Positions 1 to 10,698 of a stretch of 64,000 nt of DNA are shown piece after piece. Under the pieces are notes generated by a model that saw only the letters and a list, made by a program, of their open reading frames with translations, did not search any database and was not told where the DNA came from. The stretch's first letter is position 1; every line of letters begins with the position of its first letter. The translations under genes were made by a program, and so were the position numbers. The DNA comes from Simplicillium sp. C3G150-2 (lineage: Eukaryota; Ascomycota; Sordariomycetes; Hypocreales; Cordycipitaceae), in assembly GCA_022702485.1 (NCBI GenBank), contig JAJIYY010000006.1, forward strand, positions 1,116,001 to 1,180,000, written 5' to 3'.

Positions 1-2053
1 CTCTTTGCGCTAAGTGGTAGCCACGGAGAGCCAATCGTTGAAAGGTGATCCGTCTAAGCGCACGGGTCCAGCTCCGTAGATCTGCAGAAAACGGCTATAC
101 GTAAGCTGGGGTCACCCACCAAGGGTGTTACGCTCAGTGGGCGGGCATATGCAAGAGCTTTTGCTCTTTGTATTTCTTCTTATCTTTCCCAGCTTGTAGA
201 GAGCAAAGATTGGCTGTCCATGTGTCTTCATGCCAAGGCAAGCAACAAAGTGTGGTGGGCAGCAAAGATACATTGTAGTGTCACGTCATGGAAATGGTGA
301 AGAAGCTGTGGTTATGGCGTTTTTGATCGGTGAAACCGAGGCCTCAGCACGAGAATGATAACGCCTAAAGGACAAAAGGCTGGCTTTGACAGGCCACGGC
401 GTTCTGCTTGGTATCCGATTTTTATTCTTGACCTTGGGCGCTGTTGCATTGGGCTGGATCATGATTCGTTGGAGAGCGAATGACAGCACTTGAAATGAAT
501 GGGTCTCTGTCTGCACTCCCACGCTCGTTTGATGCCTTTACTGATAAACTTGACTGATCACGCATGATTGGGGTTAAACAGCTGTAGTGGAGTGCTGTGG
601 TTGGCTCGGCTTGCAAGACAATGAGCAGGCTGAATTGCTGGATAGCAGGATTCGTCATGGAAGATGTCCGTTGTGCAGTGTCTGGGCCATGTCATGTGGG
701 ACTGATAGGGAGCAGTGGATGGACGCCACAGCGAACTATTAGTTGGAAGGAATGATATTTGAGCCAAGAAGCGATTCTGGATGGATTTAAGCGAGGGCAG
801 TACCTTTCGGTGCTTGTGACGTGATGTGATGTTTTGCAACCCGTTTTTGGAGTTGAGCACCGGGGCTGGTTCGTATGGGGGATGGGATGGCGGTGGATGT
901 AACTGTAGATTGAAACAAAGGTGAGAATTAAGAACTGAGAGTAGAGCCCTGAAAAAAAGCTTGTGTGCCAGTGTGTGGGTGGGGTGGGTGGGCGCTGAGA
1001 GGTTGCACTGTGGTGGGAGGTCCGTAGCGGGACAGCGGTGCGTGTACAGCGTCAAGGAGTGTGGTGTGTGGGTGGGCAGGTGGATGGATGCCCACTGGCT
1101 GGTCATTCTTTTCCCTTTACGAGTAGCCTCCGTTAGCCATGGCAGAGTGCAGTTTGGCAAGGGAAGGTATTTGGTTGGCTGGCTGGAGCTCGGGGCAGGA
1201 GCAGGGGGTGTTTAGGTGTGGGGGACAGTGGGCTGCCTGCTGTGTTTTTTGTTTGAGACTGTGCGTTAACCAGCCGCAGAACATCGAACCCTTGACTCGT
1301 CTCAAACTTGAGGCTGCAGGTCTTGGGGGATAAAAAATAATAATAATAAAGAATAAAAAAAGAATAAGACAAAGTTTTCCGAAAAAGAACCAGGCCGTAT
1401 GATAATATGAGAAATCTCATATATAACCATCCTCGCTCGCTCCCTAATGCACGGTAACTAGCATCTCAAAACATCTCCGTTTTCCGCCATTACTCCAAAC
1501 AATCCTATATCAGTAGTGATTTAGTTCTATCGAGCGCCATATATTCACTTTATCGGACCTTTGGAATCATCAGCACAATACTGCAAGCTTCAGACATACG
1601 CTACAGCAGTCGTCGACACACTACGTATGGAGGGGTCCAGTTGATCAACATTCCATCCCATTTCTGCTCATCCCTCTTACTCAGTCTTTTTTTTTTCCTT
1701 TTCTTTCTGTCTGTCATTTTTGCTCTCGGTTTTTCTCCTCAATTCTTTAGCCCTTTTTTTCACCGTCTCTTCTTTTTATCAAGGGGGAAGCACGCTGGCC
1801 ATGCTTCTCAATGAGTGAAGAGGGCGACGCTAATAAAACACCACGACCACTATGGACGACTTTTCCCAGCGAGTTGGTCAACCAGACCAGCTCAACGCAT
1901 TCACTGAGACAGTCAACGTCATGCACGGCCTCAAGACGAGCACTGGTTAGCAAACACGATTTTTGGTCAATACGCTATACAAATTCTAACTATGCCATCG
2001 TCTTAGCTTTTTTTACTTTTTTGCGAGCAAATCTCGTCCTCACCCAATCTGCC
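1..2053. other. Gene-poor left edge and promoter region
   Basis: I see no supportable gene in these 2 kb. The plus strand is unusually G/T-rich around 960-1095, which creates long but low-complexity open frames on the minus strand. From about 1680 to 1765 the plus strand becomes strongly C/T-rich, a common feature just upstream of transcription starts in filamentous fungi, and probably belongs to the promoter or 5' UTR of the GNAT gene that follows. A possible 5' UTR intron ends with a branch-like CTAAC near 1986 and an AG at 2006. Confidence 0.5.
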
Positions 2054-2869
2054 ATGTCCTCACCAGCCACCACGCCTTACCTCGAATCTTCGTCACATGT
2101 CCCAGCCGCCCTGACGTCGCCCTCACCGCTCGGAACCAGTTCTCCCATAGTTCCACTCGACGATATCCCTCCACTACAATTGGACACCTTGGAATCCACC
2201 AACGACAAAGACACTGGGTTGGACCTTGTTGCTGAATCAGTCATTGAAATGCAACAGCGTGCTGCCAAAGCTCTCATTAGCCACCCTCTCTGCGTCGCGC
2301 CTCTAGCCGCCAGCTTGCTGTCAGTATATCGTTTCGTATATGTTCCGACGAGAGACTATAGGATAGCATTCCTTTTGGCGGTGATTTTATTAATGGTATA
2401 TGTGCTATTCATATCTTGGTTTACACGCAAATACAGAAAACTGGCGACGCAGTTTACTTCCTGTTGGATACATAATGGGCGAGATATTTTGATCGGCGCG
2501 TGGTCCAAGGGTTGTCTCATTGGAGTGGTCGTATTGCGCCTGGACCCTCGACCTATCGCAAACAATTCGAAAAAGCGAACTCGCAGCTTCAGTTTCAGAG
2601 GTGGTCGTGGTCTTATCAGAGCGTGGACGACTGTTCCCGGAGAACGAAACAAAGGTGTTGGAAAGAAGCTTCTCGCAGCCGCCGTTCGAACAACGAAAGA
2701 ACGATGCGGCAAGGATGCCGAGCTCGGATTCTGCAAGGACCATGCCCACAGTACCATGATATTACCAAAGATGTTCAACGGCTCCTTTAGGCGAAATGAG
2801 GTCCTGGCGACCAAGGCTGTTGAAAGAGCGCTTGTCGATTGGGAAGCGACCAAGAAGAAGAGGAGGTGA
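2054..2869 (+). CDS. Membrane-anchored GNAT-family N-acetyltransferase
   Basis: A 271-residue single-exon protein. Residues 1-60 are Ser/Thr/Pro-rich. Residues 104-123 form one strong hydrophobic helix (core LLAVILLMVYVLFISW) followed by basic residues, so the enzyme domain probably faces the cytosol from a membrane anchor. The C-terminal half carries a GNAT acetyl-CoA motif A at about 187-210, with RNKGVG (198-203) as the pyrophosphate-binding R/Q-x-x-G-x-G loop. The layout resembles NAT8-like membrane acetyltransferases, but the substrate cannot be read from sequence. An in-frame ATG at 1811 would add 81 residues; I prefer 2054 because the added stretch looks like UTR or intron (CTAAC then TTAG before 2006) and has no conserved feature. 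Catalytic class is fairly sure, function unknown. Confidence 0.75.
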   Translation: MSSPATTPYLESSSHVPAALTSPSPLGTSSPIVPLDDIPPLQLDTLESTNDKDTGLDLVAESVIEMQQRAAKALISHPLCVAPLAASLLSVYRFVYVPTRDYRIAFLLAVILLMVYVLFISWFTRKYRKLATQFTSCWIHNGRDILIGAWSKGCLIGVVVLRLDPRPIANNSKKRTRSFSFRGGRGLIRAWTTVPGERNKGVGKKLLAAAVRTTKERCGKDAELGFCKDHAHSTMILPKMFNGSFRRNEVLATKAVERALVDWEATKKKRR

Positions 2870-3039
2870 TTATGTTGATTATTAGCGAGCACTGTTTTGA
2901 GCCAAAGCGACTTGGATTGACATTTTTATGATACCCCAAAACAGAAGATTGAATTAAAGCTTCCTTTCCTGACTTCATTCATGGGTATAGGCAAATGCAA
3001 ATGTGGACTCATGTCTCCTGTTTGTGGATGCAGTTGTGT

Positions 3040-3775
3040 TTACTTTCGCAGTTGGAGCTGCGCTGCTGGCTGAGGTCGAGAACTATTCGGCTCTATGATG
3101 CTCCCAGGGTCGTATCCGTACAGAACTTGACCCAAACGTCGTAGACTATAAACGACCTGGTTCAAAAAGTTAGACATAAGAATGATATTCGGCTTCAACA
3201 AAACTAGGATTAACTCACGTCTTGGACGGTAACAGTATTTTGCTTACGATGCTCAACGTAACAAACGCATATGCTCAAGATCTAGTGCATTGTCAGTTGT
3301 TTGTTACACATGGATTGCTATTAACCAACTGACCTTCTCCAGCCTTTCTTTCAAAGCAACTCGTGCTTCTTCGTACACGGTTGCAGAAATTCTCTTCACG
3401 CCGCCACGGCGCGCCATGCGTCTGGGGTAAACCTATCAGTCTCCGCTCACGGGTAGTACTCCACGATGGTATTGAACTTACCTGATGGCAGGGCGAGCTG
3501 GGACATTGCAGATTAGCCAAACTAGCTTTTTATTGTATTTTGAAGGTGAATATGCAAACTTACTAATACCCTTAATCGTATCCCTGAGTATCTTGCTGTA
3601 ACTTGTATTAGAATCATGAATATACAGACCTCCTTTTCCCCTCCACATACCGGCGCCGTTGTGCACCACCCATTTGCGCGAGCGACTTGCCACCAACTCC
3701 ATGGCTAGGCCGTGCCACGCTGCTCTTCTGAGATGAACCCAGATGCGAGGCTCTCGCCGGCTTTGATCTGGCCAT
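3040..3775 (-). CDS. hH4v: Divergent histone H4 variant (H4v type)
   Basis: Six exons join without frame conflict: 3775-3651, 3595-3564, 3497-3482, 3421-3334, 3281-3219 and 3156-3040, giving 146 residues. The core reads as H4: KILRDTIKGITRPAIRR, then RRGGVKRIS, then EHRKQNTVT, then DVVYSLRRLGQVLYGY. The N-terminal tail is about 22 residues longer than canonical H4 and the C terminus about 23 residues longer, after LYGY. In the tail segment GGKSLAQMGGAQRRRK the lysines equivalent to K5, K12 and K16 are V, Q and Q, while K8 and K20 are kept; K31, K79 and K91 equivalents are R, N and R. A divergent H4 variant is known from Neurospora; its role is poorly defined. It would pair with H3 in nucleosomes if incorporated. 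The identification is firm, the functional role is inference. Confidence 0.93.
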
Positions 3776-4889
3776 TGCAGGATGCTCCGTGACCTTGAAC
3801 TGTGTGTGTTTGTGTGTTGATGTTAATGACAGTGGGTCAATGTTTGGGGTCCACAGGCGGCTGGCGGATAGGGAGATGCGTAGCGAGTCTTCTTGAGACA
3901 AAATGCTTTTCTGTCGTAGAGTGAAATTTGAGGGAAGCCAGATGATGGAGATGATGAGAAGTTGCATCCAAAAATGAAACCGACTCGTTGTGTTTGTTGA
4001 TCAATGTACAAGTCGCGATTTATCAACAGCTGTCGCCAGCTGCCCACTAACACCGCCACATCACCAGCCGAAACTTGCATACAATGCCTGGCTAAATATA
4101 CTCCATGAAATTTCTTCATTGTTTTTTATCTGCTGTCTTATTAATAAAATACCTGATCCTCAAATCCTGCTCGCGAGGCACTTTTCGAAGTCATCGGTCT
4201 AGCCAGGGCAAGAGAAGCCTGTTAGAATATAAATTGGACACCTCGAAATCGGAGTGGCTTCACGGAAGCTCAATTTGGCTGAGAAAAGCGACCTGTGAGG
4301 GCAGGTAAAGCATGCTCAACAGTATAGACATCCTATTTCGACTCTTCAGCAGCCAACCTAGATTGGCGTAGACTAACGCCTTTGTCACATTGCAGGGGTT
4401 CTTGACTTATCAAGTGAAAGTAATTCGCATGGACAATCAAATTTCTATGTTACCCTTCCGAACGCTCTAGACAGACCTTGGTGCCTCATCTGTCCCGCAA
4501 ACTCCCAAACTCCAAATACGGCGCAGCGCCGTACGCCGTGTAAACCGGTCCTTGGGGGCCATCCCCAATGGTATCTAATAGCCCCCGGTCCCTTTTTGGC
4601 TCCTCAAATCATATCATTTCGCTTCTAATAAAACAACACCCTTGCATCGATGTGATGACAGGGTAGAAAGGTGTATAGCAAAGATGGGATGTGGCGATGT
4701 GGTACTGCAACACCACAGACGTTAAAAAAGATGTTGAGACTGCCAATGCCGCAAGTATTAATTTCGTGTCATGGGTGGGGAGTATATATGCCACCGCTTA
4801 ATCGTCAAACAGTGAAATCGAGTGAAAAGTCAAGTGCTCAAATCAGAGCTAGAGAGTAGAGAGTGTCGCAAAATGGTTGTTAGAGGCTT
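3776..4889. other. Intergenic between H4 variant and areB
   Basis: Upstream region of the H4 variant on one side and 3' region of the GATA factor on the other. Only short frames without family signatures occur. I see no tRNA, repeat or further gene. Confidence 0.6.
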
Positions 4890-6727
4890 CTATTCCTCGA
4901 CAGTGGCGGTCATTTCTTCGTCAGCTTCGGTTGTGGCATCGATACCTTTCTCAGCAGTGCCATTATCCAAGCTCTCCGTCCTAGCCTTTTTGGCTGGGCG
5001 GTCTGCGTCTAGTTCCGAGACGCCTCGAACAGCCTTGAGCTCCAGTTCTAATTCGTCAAGGCGGCGTTTAAGATTATTTTCGCGGCGGTGACTGTCATCC
5101 AGTTGGGTTCGAAGAACTGTTTCGCCCTCTTGAATGGCTTCAAGCTGCGTGCGTAGTTGGGTCTGTTCAACACCGGCAATCTCCTGACCATGTCTGGCTG
5201 CGGCTTCCTGCTGTTCCAGCTGGCTGAGACGGCCACGGAAGAGCTCGTTGATGACTTCAAGCTCGCTGACACGAGTCTTGAGCGCAGAGTTTTGTGCAAT
5301 GAGTTGCTCTGTCGTTTGAGGGCCGTCAGAGTTGCGGTCTCCATTCTGTGGTGAATCGTTGTGGCCGTCTCCAGTTCCATTAAAGCTGGATTGGTACGGG
5401 TCGTCAACCATGAAAGAAGTAAGAGACGTGTTGTACATCGAGGGCGTTCCGGTACGCGAGATGGGCGAGTCGATTCCGTCAGTGCCGTTGCCAACCTTGG
5501 ACGAACGGCGCATGGCCTCGGCAGCCTGGGCAGCAGCATCGTTACCGTTCGCATCGCCAACCATAGGAAATCCTTGGGCCTGCAAGACGTTGTGTTAGAA
5601 GCGACACCTGGGTTGAAACGTTGCAAACATTGGCGCACTAACCTTTTTCTTTGCTGCTAAATCGGGTCGCATCGTCTTTACACGATTGCGACTCTTGATA
5701 ACGTCTGACTTCAACGACATAGGTCGAGGCCGGCCATGCAGCTTGAGGTACAGTCCACAGGCATTGCACAGGACAGACCCGAATTCGTCGCGACGCCATA
5801 GCGGCGTCTTGGAACCACCACAATTTTGGCAGACAGTCTGCGCAGATCCGTTAGTTGCCATCATCTTGCCGGCTTACAACGGAATGCTGATTAGGTGATA
5901 GTAGCGGGACGCAGGGACGATAAATACTATCGATGGCGACGATAACTTATCTACCACGATGACATGATACAAGGGAAAAAGGACCTGGGCAGGGGAGTGC
6001 TGATAAGCCAGATAACCGGAACCAGAAAAAAAGAGTCGGCCCAAAAAAAAAAAAAAAATCGACTCGAGCGCCATCGCTATCACTCACTGCAAGAGTGGAG
6101 CGAACTGGCCGGCGCGGGCTTTTTCTTTTTGGTGGCGGTTTGGGCGCGGCTTCTGATTGGCCCAGCGAGCCAAAGGGGAAAAACGCTGCAGCAGTCGAGC
6201 GACTGACGCGATAGCGATAAGGAGTTCTGGGACGGGAGTGGCACAGCGCGATAGAGGATCGCGAGCTCCCGGAAGCAGAGATACGGGAAAATAACGAGAT
6301 GCGACTTACAATACCGCCGTCAGCTCCGCTCGTGGAGGCGGCCAGGGAGCCGTTCATGGCTGCGAGTGCGGGGGTTCGGTTCGTTGGCGAGTCTCTGTGC
6401 ATGGTCAGTTTATCGTGGATGGACAGGATAGGTAGGTCGATTGGGCAGCCGTCGAGGAGCCGTGTTATATATTGCGGCGGCAGCAGTAGATCGACAAGAT
6501 AGGATAGCTGTGACGCTATCGTAATCTGACAATACCTATCTGCGCTCGATACGCCCGTTGATTGTGACGTACTTTTGTTGCGACGAGGCTGCTGTGGCAT
6601 TTGCTGCTGCGAGAGTGCTCAGAGTCTGTAGTTGCGCCAGGCTTGCTGACGCCGATGTGGATGTAGAACTCGGCCGTGAGATAGGCTCTGTGGTAGTAGG
6701 GGGTGGCATATGCTGTTCCGATTCCAT
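4890..6727 (-). CDS. areB: GATA-type zinc finger/leucine zipper factor AreB
   Basis: Four exons (6727-6573, 6394-6310, 5837-5643, 5579-4890) give 374 residues. The second codon junction yields QQK|DSPTNRTPALAAMNGS. A single fungal type IVa GATA finger, C-X2-C-X17-C-X2-C, lies at Cys83, 86, 104 and 107, followed by the basic tail RPRPMSLKSDVIKSRNRVK. Residues about 236-335 form a long heptad-rich coiled coil, the dimerisation zipper that separates AreB (A. nidulans, Fusarium; NreB in Penicillium, Asd4 in Neurospora) from AreA. The family antagonises AreA in nitrogen metabolite repression and also affects development and secondary metabolism. Intron 2 is long (5838-6309) and contains an in-frame ATG at 5864 just before the finger, consistent with the multiple areB transcripts known in other fungi. 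Head-to-head with SVF1. Confidence 0.93.
5859..6221 (-). promoter_or_regulatory. Candidate internal promoter in areB intron 2
   Basis: Within the 472-nt second intron of areB I see GATAA elements at 5919, 5941, 6002, 6011 and 6216 (plus strand) and one on the minus strand at 5947-5951, a CCAAT box on the minus strand at 6156-6160, and a run of A residues near 6042-6058. Tandem ATGs at 5864 and 5861 read in frame through MMATNGSAQ into the zinc finger exon. A transcript starting in this intron would encode a 303-residue form lacking the N-terminal 80 residues. The elements are visible; promoter activity is inference. Confidence 0.4.
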
Positions 6728-7500
6728 CTTTAGAGTGTGAGGATAGAATTGCAGCTCGATGCTGGCATCTGGAAATGGTCGACGGATGGGCGAAAGGGTA
6801 AAGACTGGCGGGAGGCGACAAACGCGAGGTTGGCACCGTTGTAGGAAGGGTAGGCTCGTCCAACCGCTTTAATTTCGTTGAAATTCAAAATAAACAGATG
6901 ATAGTAATTGCCGTCGGAAGATAAATGGCAGGTTTGTGATGCAGAATAAGGGTGCGGTTAGACGTGAAGGAATCGATGTTCCGTTTATTAAACAAGTAGA
7001 GTTGGCGCTTTGGATGGTATGGACTGGAGCCAATAAGAGAGGCTAGTGGACAGGCGGGCTGCGCGCGCGCAGATCTGACTGCTAATTTCAGTGCAAGCGT
7101 CGACTTACCCTATAGACGGTTTCCGGTCAATTCGCCAGAGCGTAAATGCTTCCATTTTGGGTCGAATCTTATTCAGAAAAATGGCAATAACTTGCTTTAT
7201 CTGCATCTGCACTATTCTTGCAATACAGTTGTGTTTTATGCCTAGCATACGAAATGATTCTTAACAAACTCACAGCTGTCCTGTCATACTGGAGGCCCAC
7301 CTCATCTCAGCTTTGTTACCGCCACTAGGTATCCATCACCCGCTAGTTAGCGTGGTTGAACTTTAACCCCTCCAGCGGTGAAGTAAAGTCAACTCTGCTA
7401 CTCCATTTTGCTTTCTTCAATACCACGATTCCTAAGTTTTCTCATTAACAGCCATCCTAGTTGATCCTAAAACCTTTCGAATCTAGATCTCGAATTCAAA
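6728..7500. other. Divergent promoter areB / SVF1
   Basis: Shared upstream region of two divergently transcribed genes. It contains an alternating CG stretch near 7050-7060 and C/T-rich segments before the SVF1 start. No further gene is visible. Confidence 0.6.
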
Positions 7501-8843
7501 ATGTTCAACTGGGCCAAGCAACAGTGCGTTTCCTCCCCCCCACCAACCGCATAGCTCCAATGAAGCTCCTCGATTCACGACAGCAGCTAACCTTTTCCCA
7601 GGCTTGCCAATGTGGCGGGCACACAGGAACCCATTTACGGACCCTCAGCTATCCGATCCGTCGCCGAGGAGGCCAAAGAGACTCCCTATACAGAACTGAC
7701 CCGAGATGATTTAAAATGGAAGGAGATGGAGTGGACGAATGTCGAGACGCAGTCTTTCTATCTCTTTGCTGAAGACGGCCGCGTCTGTATTGCCCAGGTT
7801 ATTTACAGTGGCGTTGCGTACGGATACTTTCCCTCTCCCAACCGCAGTATATCGAAATGTAACTGACCACGTACACAGAGGCATTCGAACCACGTGTCAA
7901 TTCACTTGCAAAATCTTCTCCAAGGACGCCTCCAAGCCACACCTGTGGTCGTCGTCTCCTCTATCCAACTTCGAAATCGCCGAGGATAAGGTCAACTTCT
8001 TCGCTGATGACTGTGCTCTCGAGCTCTCAGAGGATGGAAACACCTGGACCATCAAGAGCATGAACGACCAAAAGTCCATTGTCAACCTCAAGATCACCAA
8101 GGCTGCCCCTGGCTACCAAGCCGGCAAGACGGGTACCTCGTCGTACGGAACCGACCCCGAAAACCCCTGGGGATGGATGCGCCACGCATTCTGGCCTCGT
8201 TGCACCAGTGAAGGCACAATTTTGACCCAAGAGGGCCCCATTGACTTCAAGGGCCAGGCTTTCTACGTATATGCCCTCCAGGGCATGAAGCCTCACCACG
8301 CCGCTGCACGATGGAACTTTGCCAACTTCCAGGGTCCCACCTACTCTGCCATTCTCATGGAGTTTATCACCCCTCCTTCATATGGAACCACTGTGGTCAA
8401 CGTCGGAGGTATTGCCAAGGACGGTGAGATTGTTGCAGCGGGCTGCGACAACACTGTGACCCACTTAGCGGTGAAAAAGGACGAAGACAGCGGCTGGGAC
8501 GCTCCTAGCGAAGTCAAGTTCGTCTGGAACAACAAGAGCAAGGACGGAAAGGTTGTCGAGGGAACCCTTCAGTCCGTTATTGGCGACCGCGCCGACCGCG
8601 TGGATGTCATGGCCGAGGTACCAGGATTTGTCAAGACCCTTGTCGCCACTACTGCCGGCACCAAGCCCTACGTCTACCAGGTATGTCTAAAGTCGTGCAA
8701 AAGTATACGAAACTGGCTGCTAAGGAAATTGATAGTACCACAACAAGGCTACATTGAAGCTCAAAATCGGCGACGAAGAAATCACAGAGGAGGGCCAGCT
8801 GTTCACCGAAGCCACTTTCATCTCGGACCTGACCACCGAGTAA
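7501..8843 (+). CDS. SVF1: Svf1 family survival factor (lipocalin-like)
   Basis: Four exons, 7501-7523, 7602-7817, 7879-8680 and 8736-8843, give 382 residues. The first coding exon is only 23 nt and encodes MFNWAKQQ, joined to LANVAGTQEPIYGPSAIRS, the highly conserved amphipathic start of Svf1 proteins. The rest matches the Svf1 double lipocalin-like fold (for instance FKGQAFYVYALQGMKPHHAA and ARWNFANFQGPTYSAILMEF). In yeast Svf1 supports survival under oxidative and cold stress, and it has been linked to non-vesicular ceramide transport from ER to Golgi, with membrane binding through the N-terminal helix. The final exon ends ISDLTTE. Length fits filamentous fungal homologues. Confidence in the identity is high; the role is taken from yeast. 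Confidence 0.94.
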
Positions 8844-9254
8844 ATTGCAGCCACGACATATACACCCGTTTTAATCTTTGGACAAGAAAATACTTTGAAC
8901 GCCCTTTTTACACCGTATTGGATACACACCTAATTCAGAACCTGGCGTTGGAAATGAGAGGCTTGGCCACTCGCTTTTTTAATAATCGCTTTAGAAAATA
9001 CTTACTGCTTGAGTATGCAGCTCCATAGGATATACTAGAAATATTATTAATGTGTATACACTCAACGGCAGAAAGACAAGACATGGCCGGCAAGTGTGAG
9101 CCTGATTGCATGATGCGAAAATTCGTTGAGTGGCATTACTCCAACAACCAAGAGTGTCAAATACCAAGAAGTCTATAAGCTAACAGCATAAAAATTCAAA
9201 CCCTTTCCACCGTGTATGCTATTCATAATACAAGATATCATCCCCAAATCCGTT
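8844..9254. other. 3' regions of convergent genes
   Basis: Short gap between the ends of SVF1 and the mitochondrial exchange-related gene. It is A/T-rich and presumably holds both 3' UTRs. Nothing else recognised. Confidence 0.6.
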
Positions 9255-10126
9255 TCATTTGTCCTTGTTATCCTCGTCGGACTTTTCCGGCTGCACCTTG
9301 GCTTTCTCCTTGGCTAGCTCAGCATCGCGCGCCTTTGCAACCTGCCAAATCGCCCTGTCCAATTCCGTCTCCAGCTCAGGGAGACAAAGCTTCTCTGAGA
9401 AGCTACGGATACTATCGTGGCTAAGAAGAGGTTGCTCTACCCCCTCCGATGTTTGTTCGGGGGCTTTCTCGTATAATTCGTCGAGGATGGGGGACGGCGC
9501 GGGAGTGAGGAGCTTATTCTCGACGAGCCATTGGATATGTTTGCCACCGGCTTGGGCTTTCCAATGCGACCAGGTGCGGTATACGAGATAAAAGAAGGGG
9601 AGATTAGGTATTCTGCAACCCAGTTAGCCCACCATGAAACGCCCGCCGGAGCAAAAAGAAAAAAAAAAAACCACCGCGCAACTTACACTGGAACCAAAGC
9701 AAAAGGTATCGTGAATGGCATTCCCACCATGCAATAAATCATGCGCTGCCGATGCAGAGCCTGCCTCTCGGTGGCGAGCTTCAGAATCAAGCTCTCGGCC
9801 TGCTCCTTGGGGATGATCTTGTGCGGAAAGTACAGGCTAACCTTGCCCTTGTCCTGGAGCTCCTCGTCGCGCCGCCGTTGCGACAGCGGCGGCACCGACT
9901 TGAGCCCCCATTCCTCAAACGCAATCTGGCGAAACGCCTGGTTTCCGTAGTCGACGACTTTTCGTTGCCATCCAGACTCCTTCTTCTCCCAGTTTGCCCA
10001 TGTCTTGGCGGCCCAGGCGGCGCCCTTGTCGACGTAGCTGGCCTTGCCTTCGGATGTGGTGATGCCCAGGCGCTGGGCGTAGAGGAGGGTGCGCCGCGTC
10101 GACACGGGCAGCAGATACAGTCTCAT
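9255..10126 (-). CDS. Mitochondrial K+-H+ exchange-related protein
   Basis: Two exons, 10126-9687 and 9612-9255, give 265 residues. The N terminus MRLYLLPVSTRRTLLYAQRL is the signature of the Mit_KHE1 family (mitochondrial K+-H+ exchange-related), with further family blocks AFEEWGLKSVPPL and, across the intron, ALVPVIPNLPFFYLVYRTWS. A hydrophobic stretch around residues 135-160 probably forms the membrane segments. The family is mitochondrial and has been implicated in potassium/proton exchange across the inner membrane; biochemical roles remain uncertain. The C terminus is charged and low in complexity. The exon join restores the conserved PV|IPNLPFF motif, so the model is firm. Confidence 0.9.
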
Positions 10127-10698
10127 GTTTTGTGCCGGGGGAAGGTCGTAACGTAATTATGTTATGGTGTATATTCGTATCGTCTAAATGTCCATGGTCG
10201 CTTCAATTGGGAAGAGAAATAATTGACAATGGGAGAAATCTATGGTTGCGGAAATCAAAACTCCAAAGCCCAGGCAAAGCAAAAAAAGGCCGGCTTGCCT
10301 TGCTTTGCTTTGCTCCCTCCCTCCCTCATCAGACAGACACTCTTGCCAGCGGCCTAGCGCTTCCAGGATTTCTGGCACTGACCCGCTGTTGCTGTGTAGC
10401 TCCGCCATACAAATGCGCACATGCTGAAGACCAGGCTTTTGACTGCGCAACTGACGTCAAGACGCGGTAAGTGGTATTACGCTGTCGCACTTAGCTGTGA
10501 TTCTGATAACATGAATTGCAATAAAAAAGAATACATGTAAGTATGTAAATTCTTCAAAGAAAAGCGCCTTACCCGGCAAGACAAGCCCATAAAATAACTG
10601 TTCAAACGGCAATGGGTAACCTGACAATTCGGTTGCTACAAGAATTATGTGTTGTTACTAATATAGTGCTGAATAATTCTCTGCTCTACAACGCAACC
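10127..10698. other. Intergenic, upstream of exchange-related gene
   Basis: Holds the promoter of the minus-strand mitochondrial gene and the region before the tRNA. A TTGCTTTGC-rich then CTCC-rich tract lies near 10297-10330. No protein gene recognised. Confidence 0.55.

Noticed and set aside
558..1160. 200-codon open frame on the minus strand
   Set aside because: Composition is His/Pro/Thr/Ser-heavy because it is the complement of the G/T-rich tract; no domain, no plausible promoter, and overlapping frames of similar kind exist.
5947..6600. 217-codon minus-strand frame across areB exon 2 and intron 2
   Set aside because: It reads through the exon 2 donor GTAAGT at 6309; the spliced model gives the conserved GATA finger in frame.
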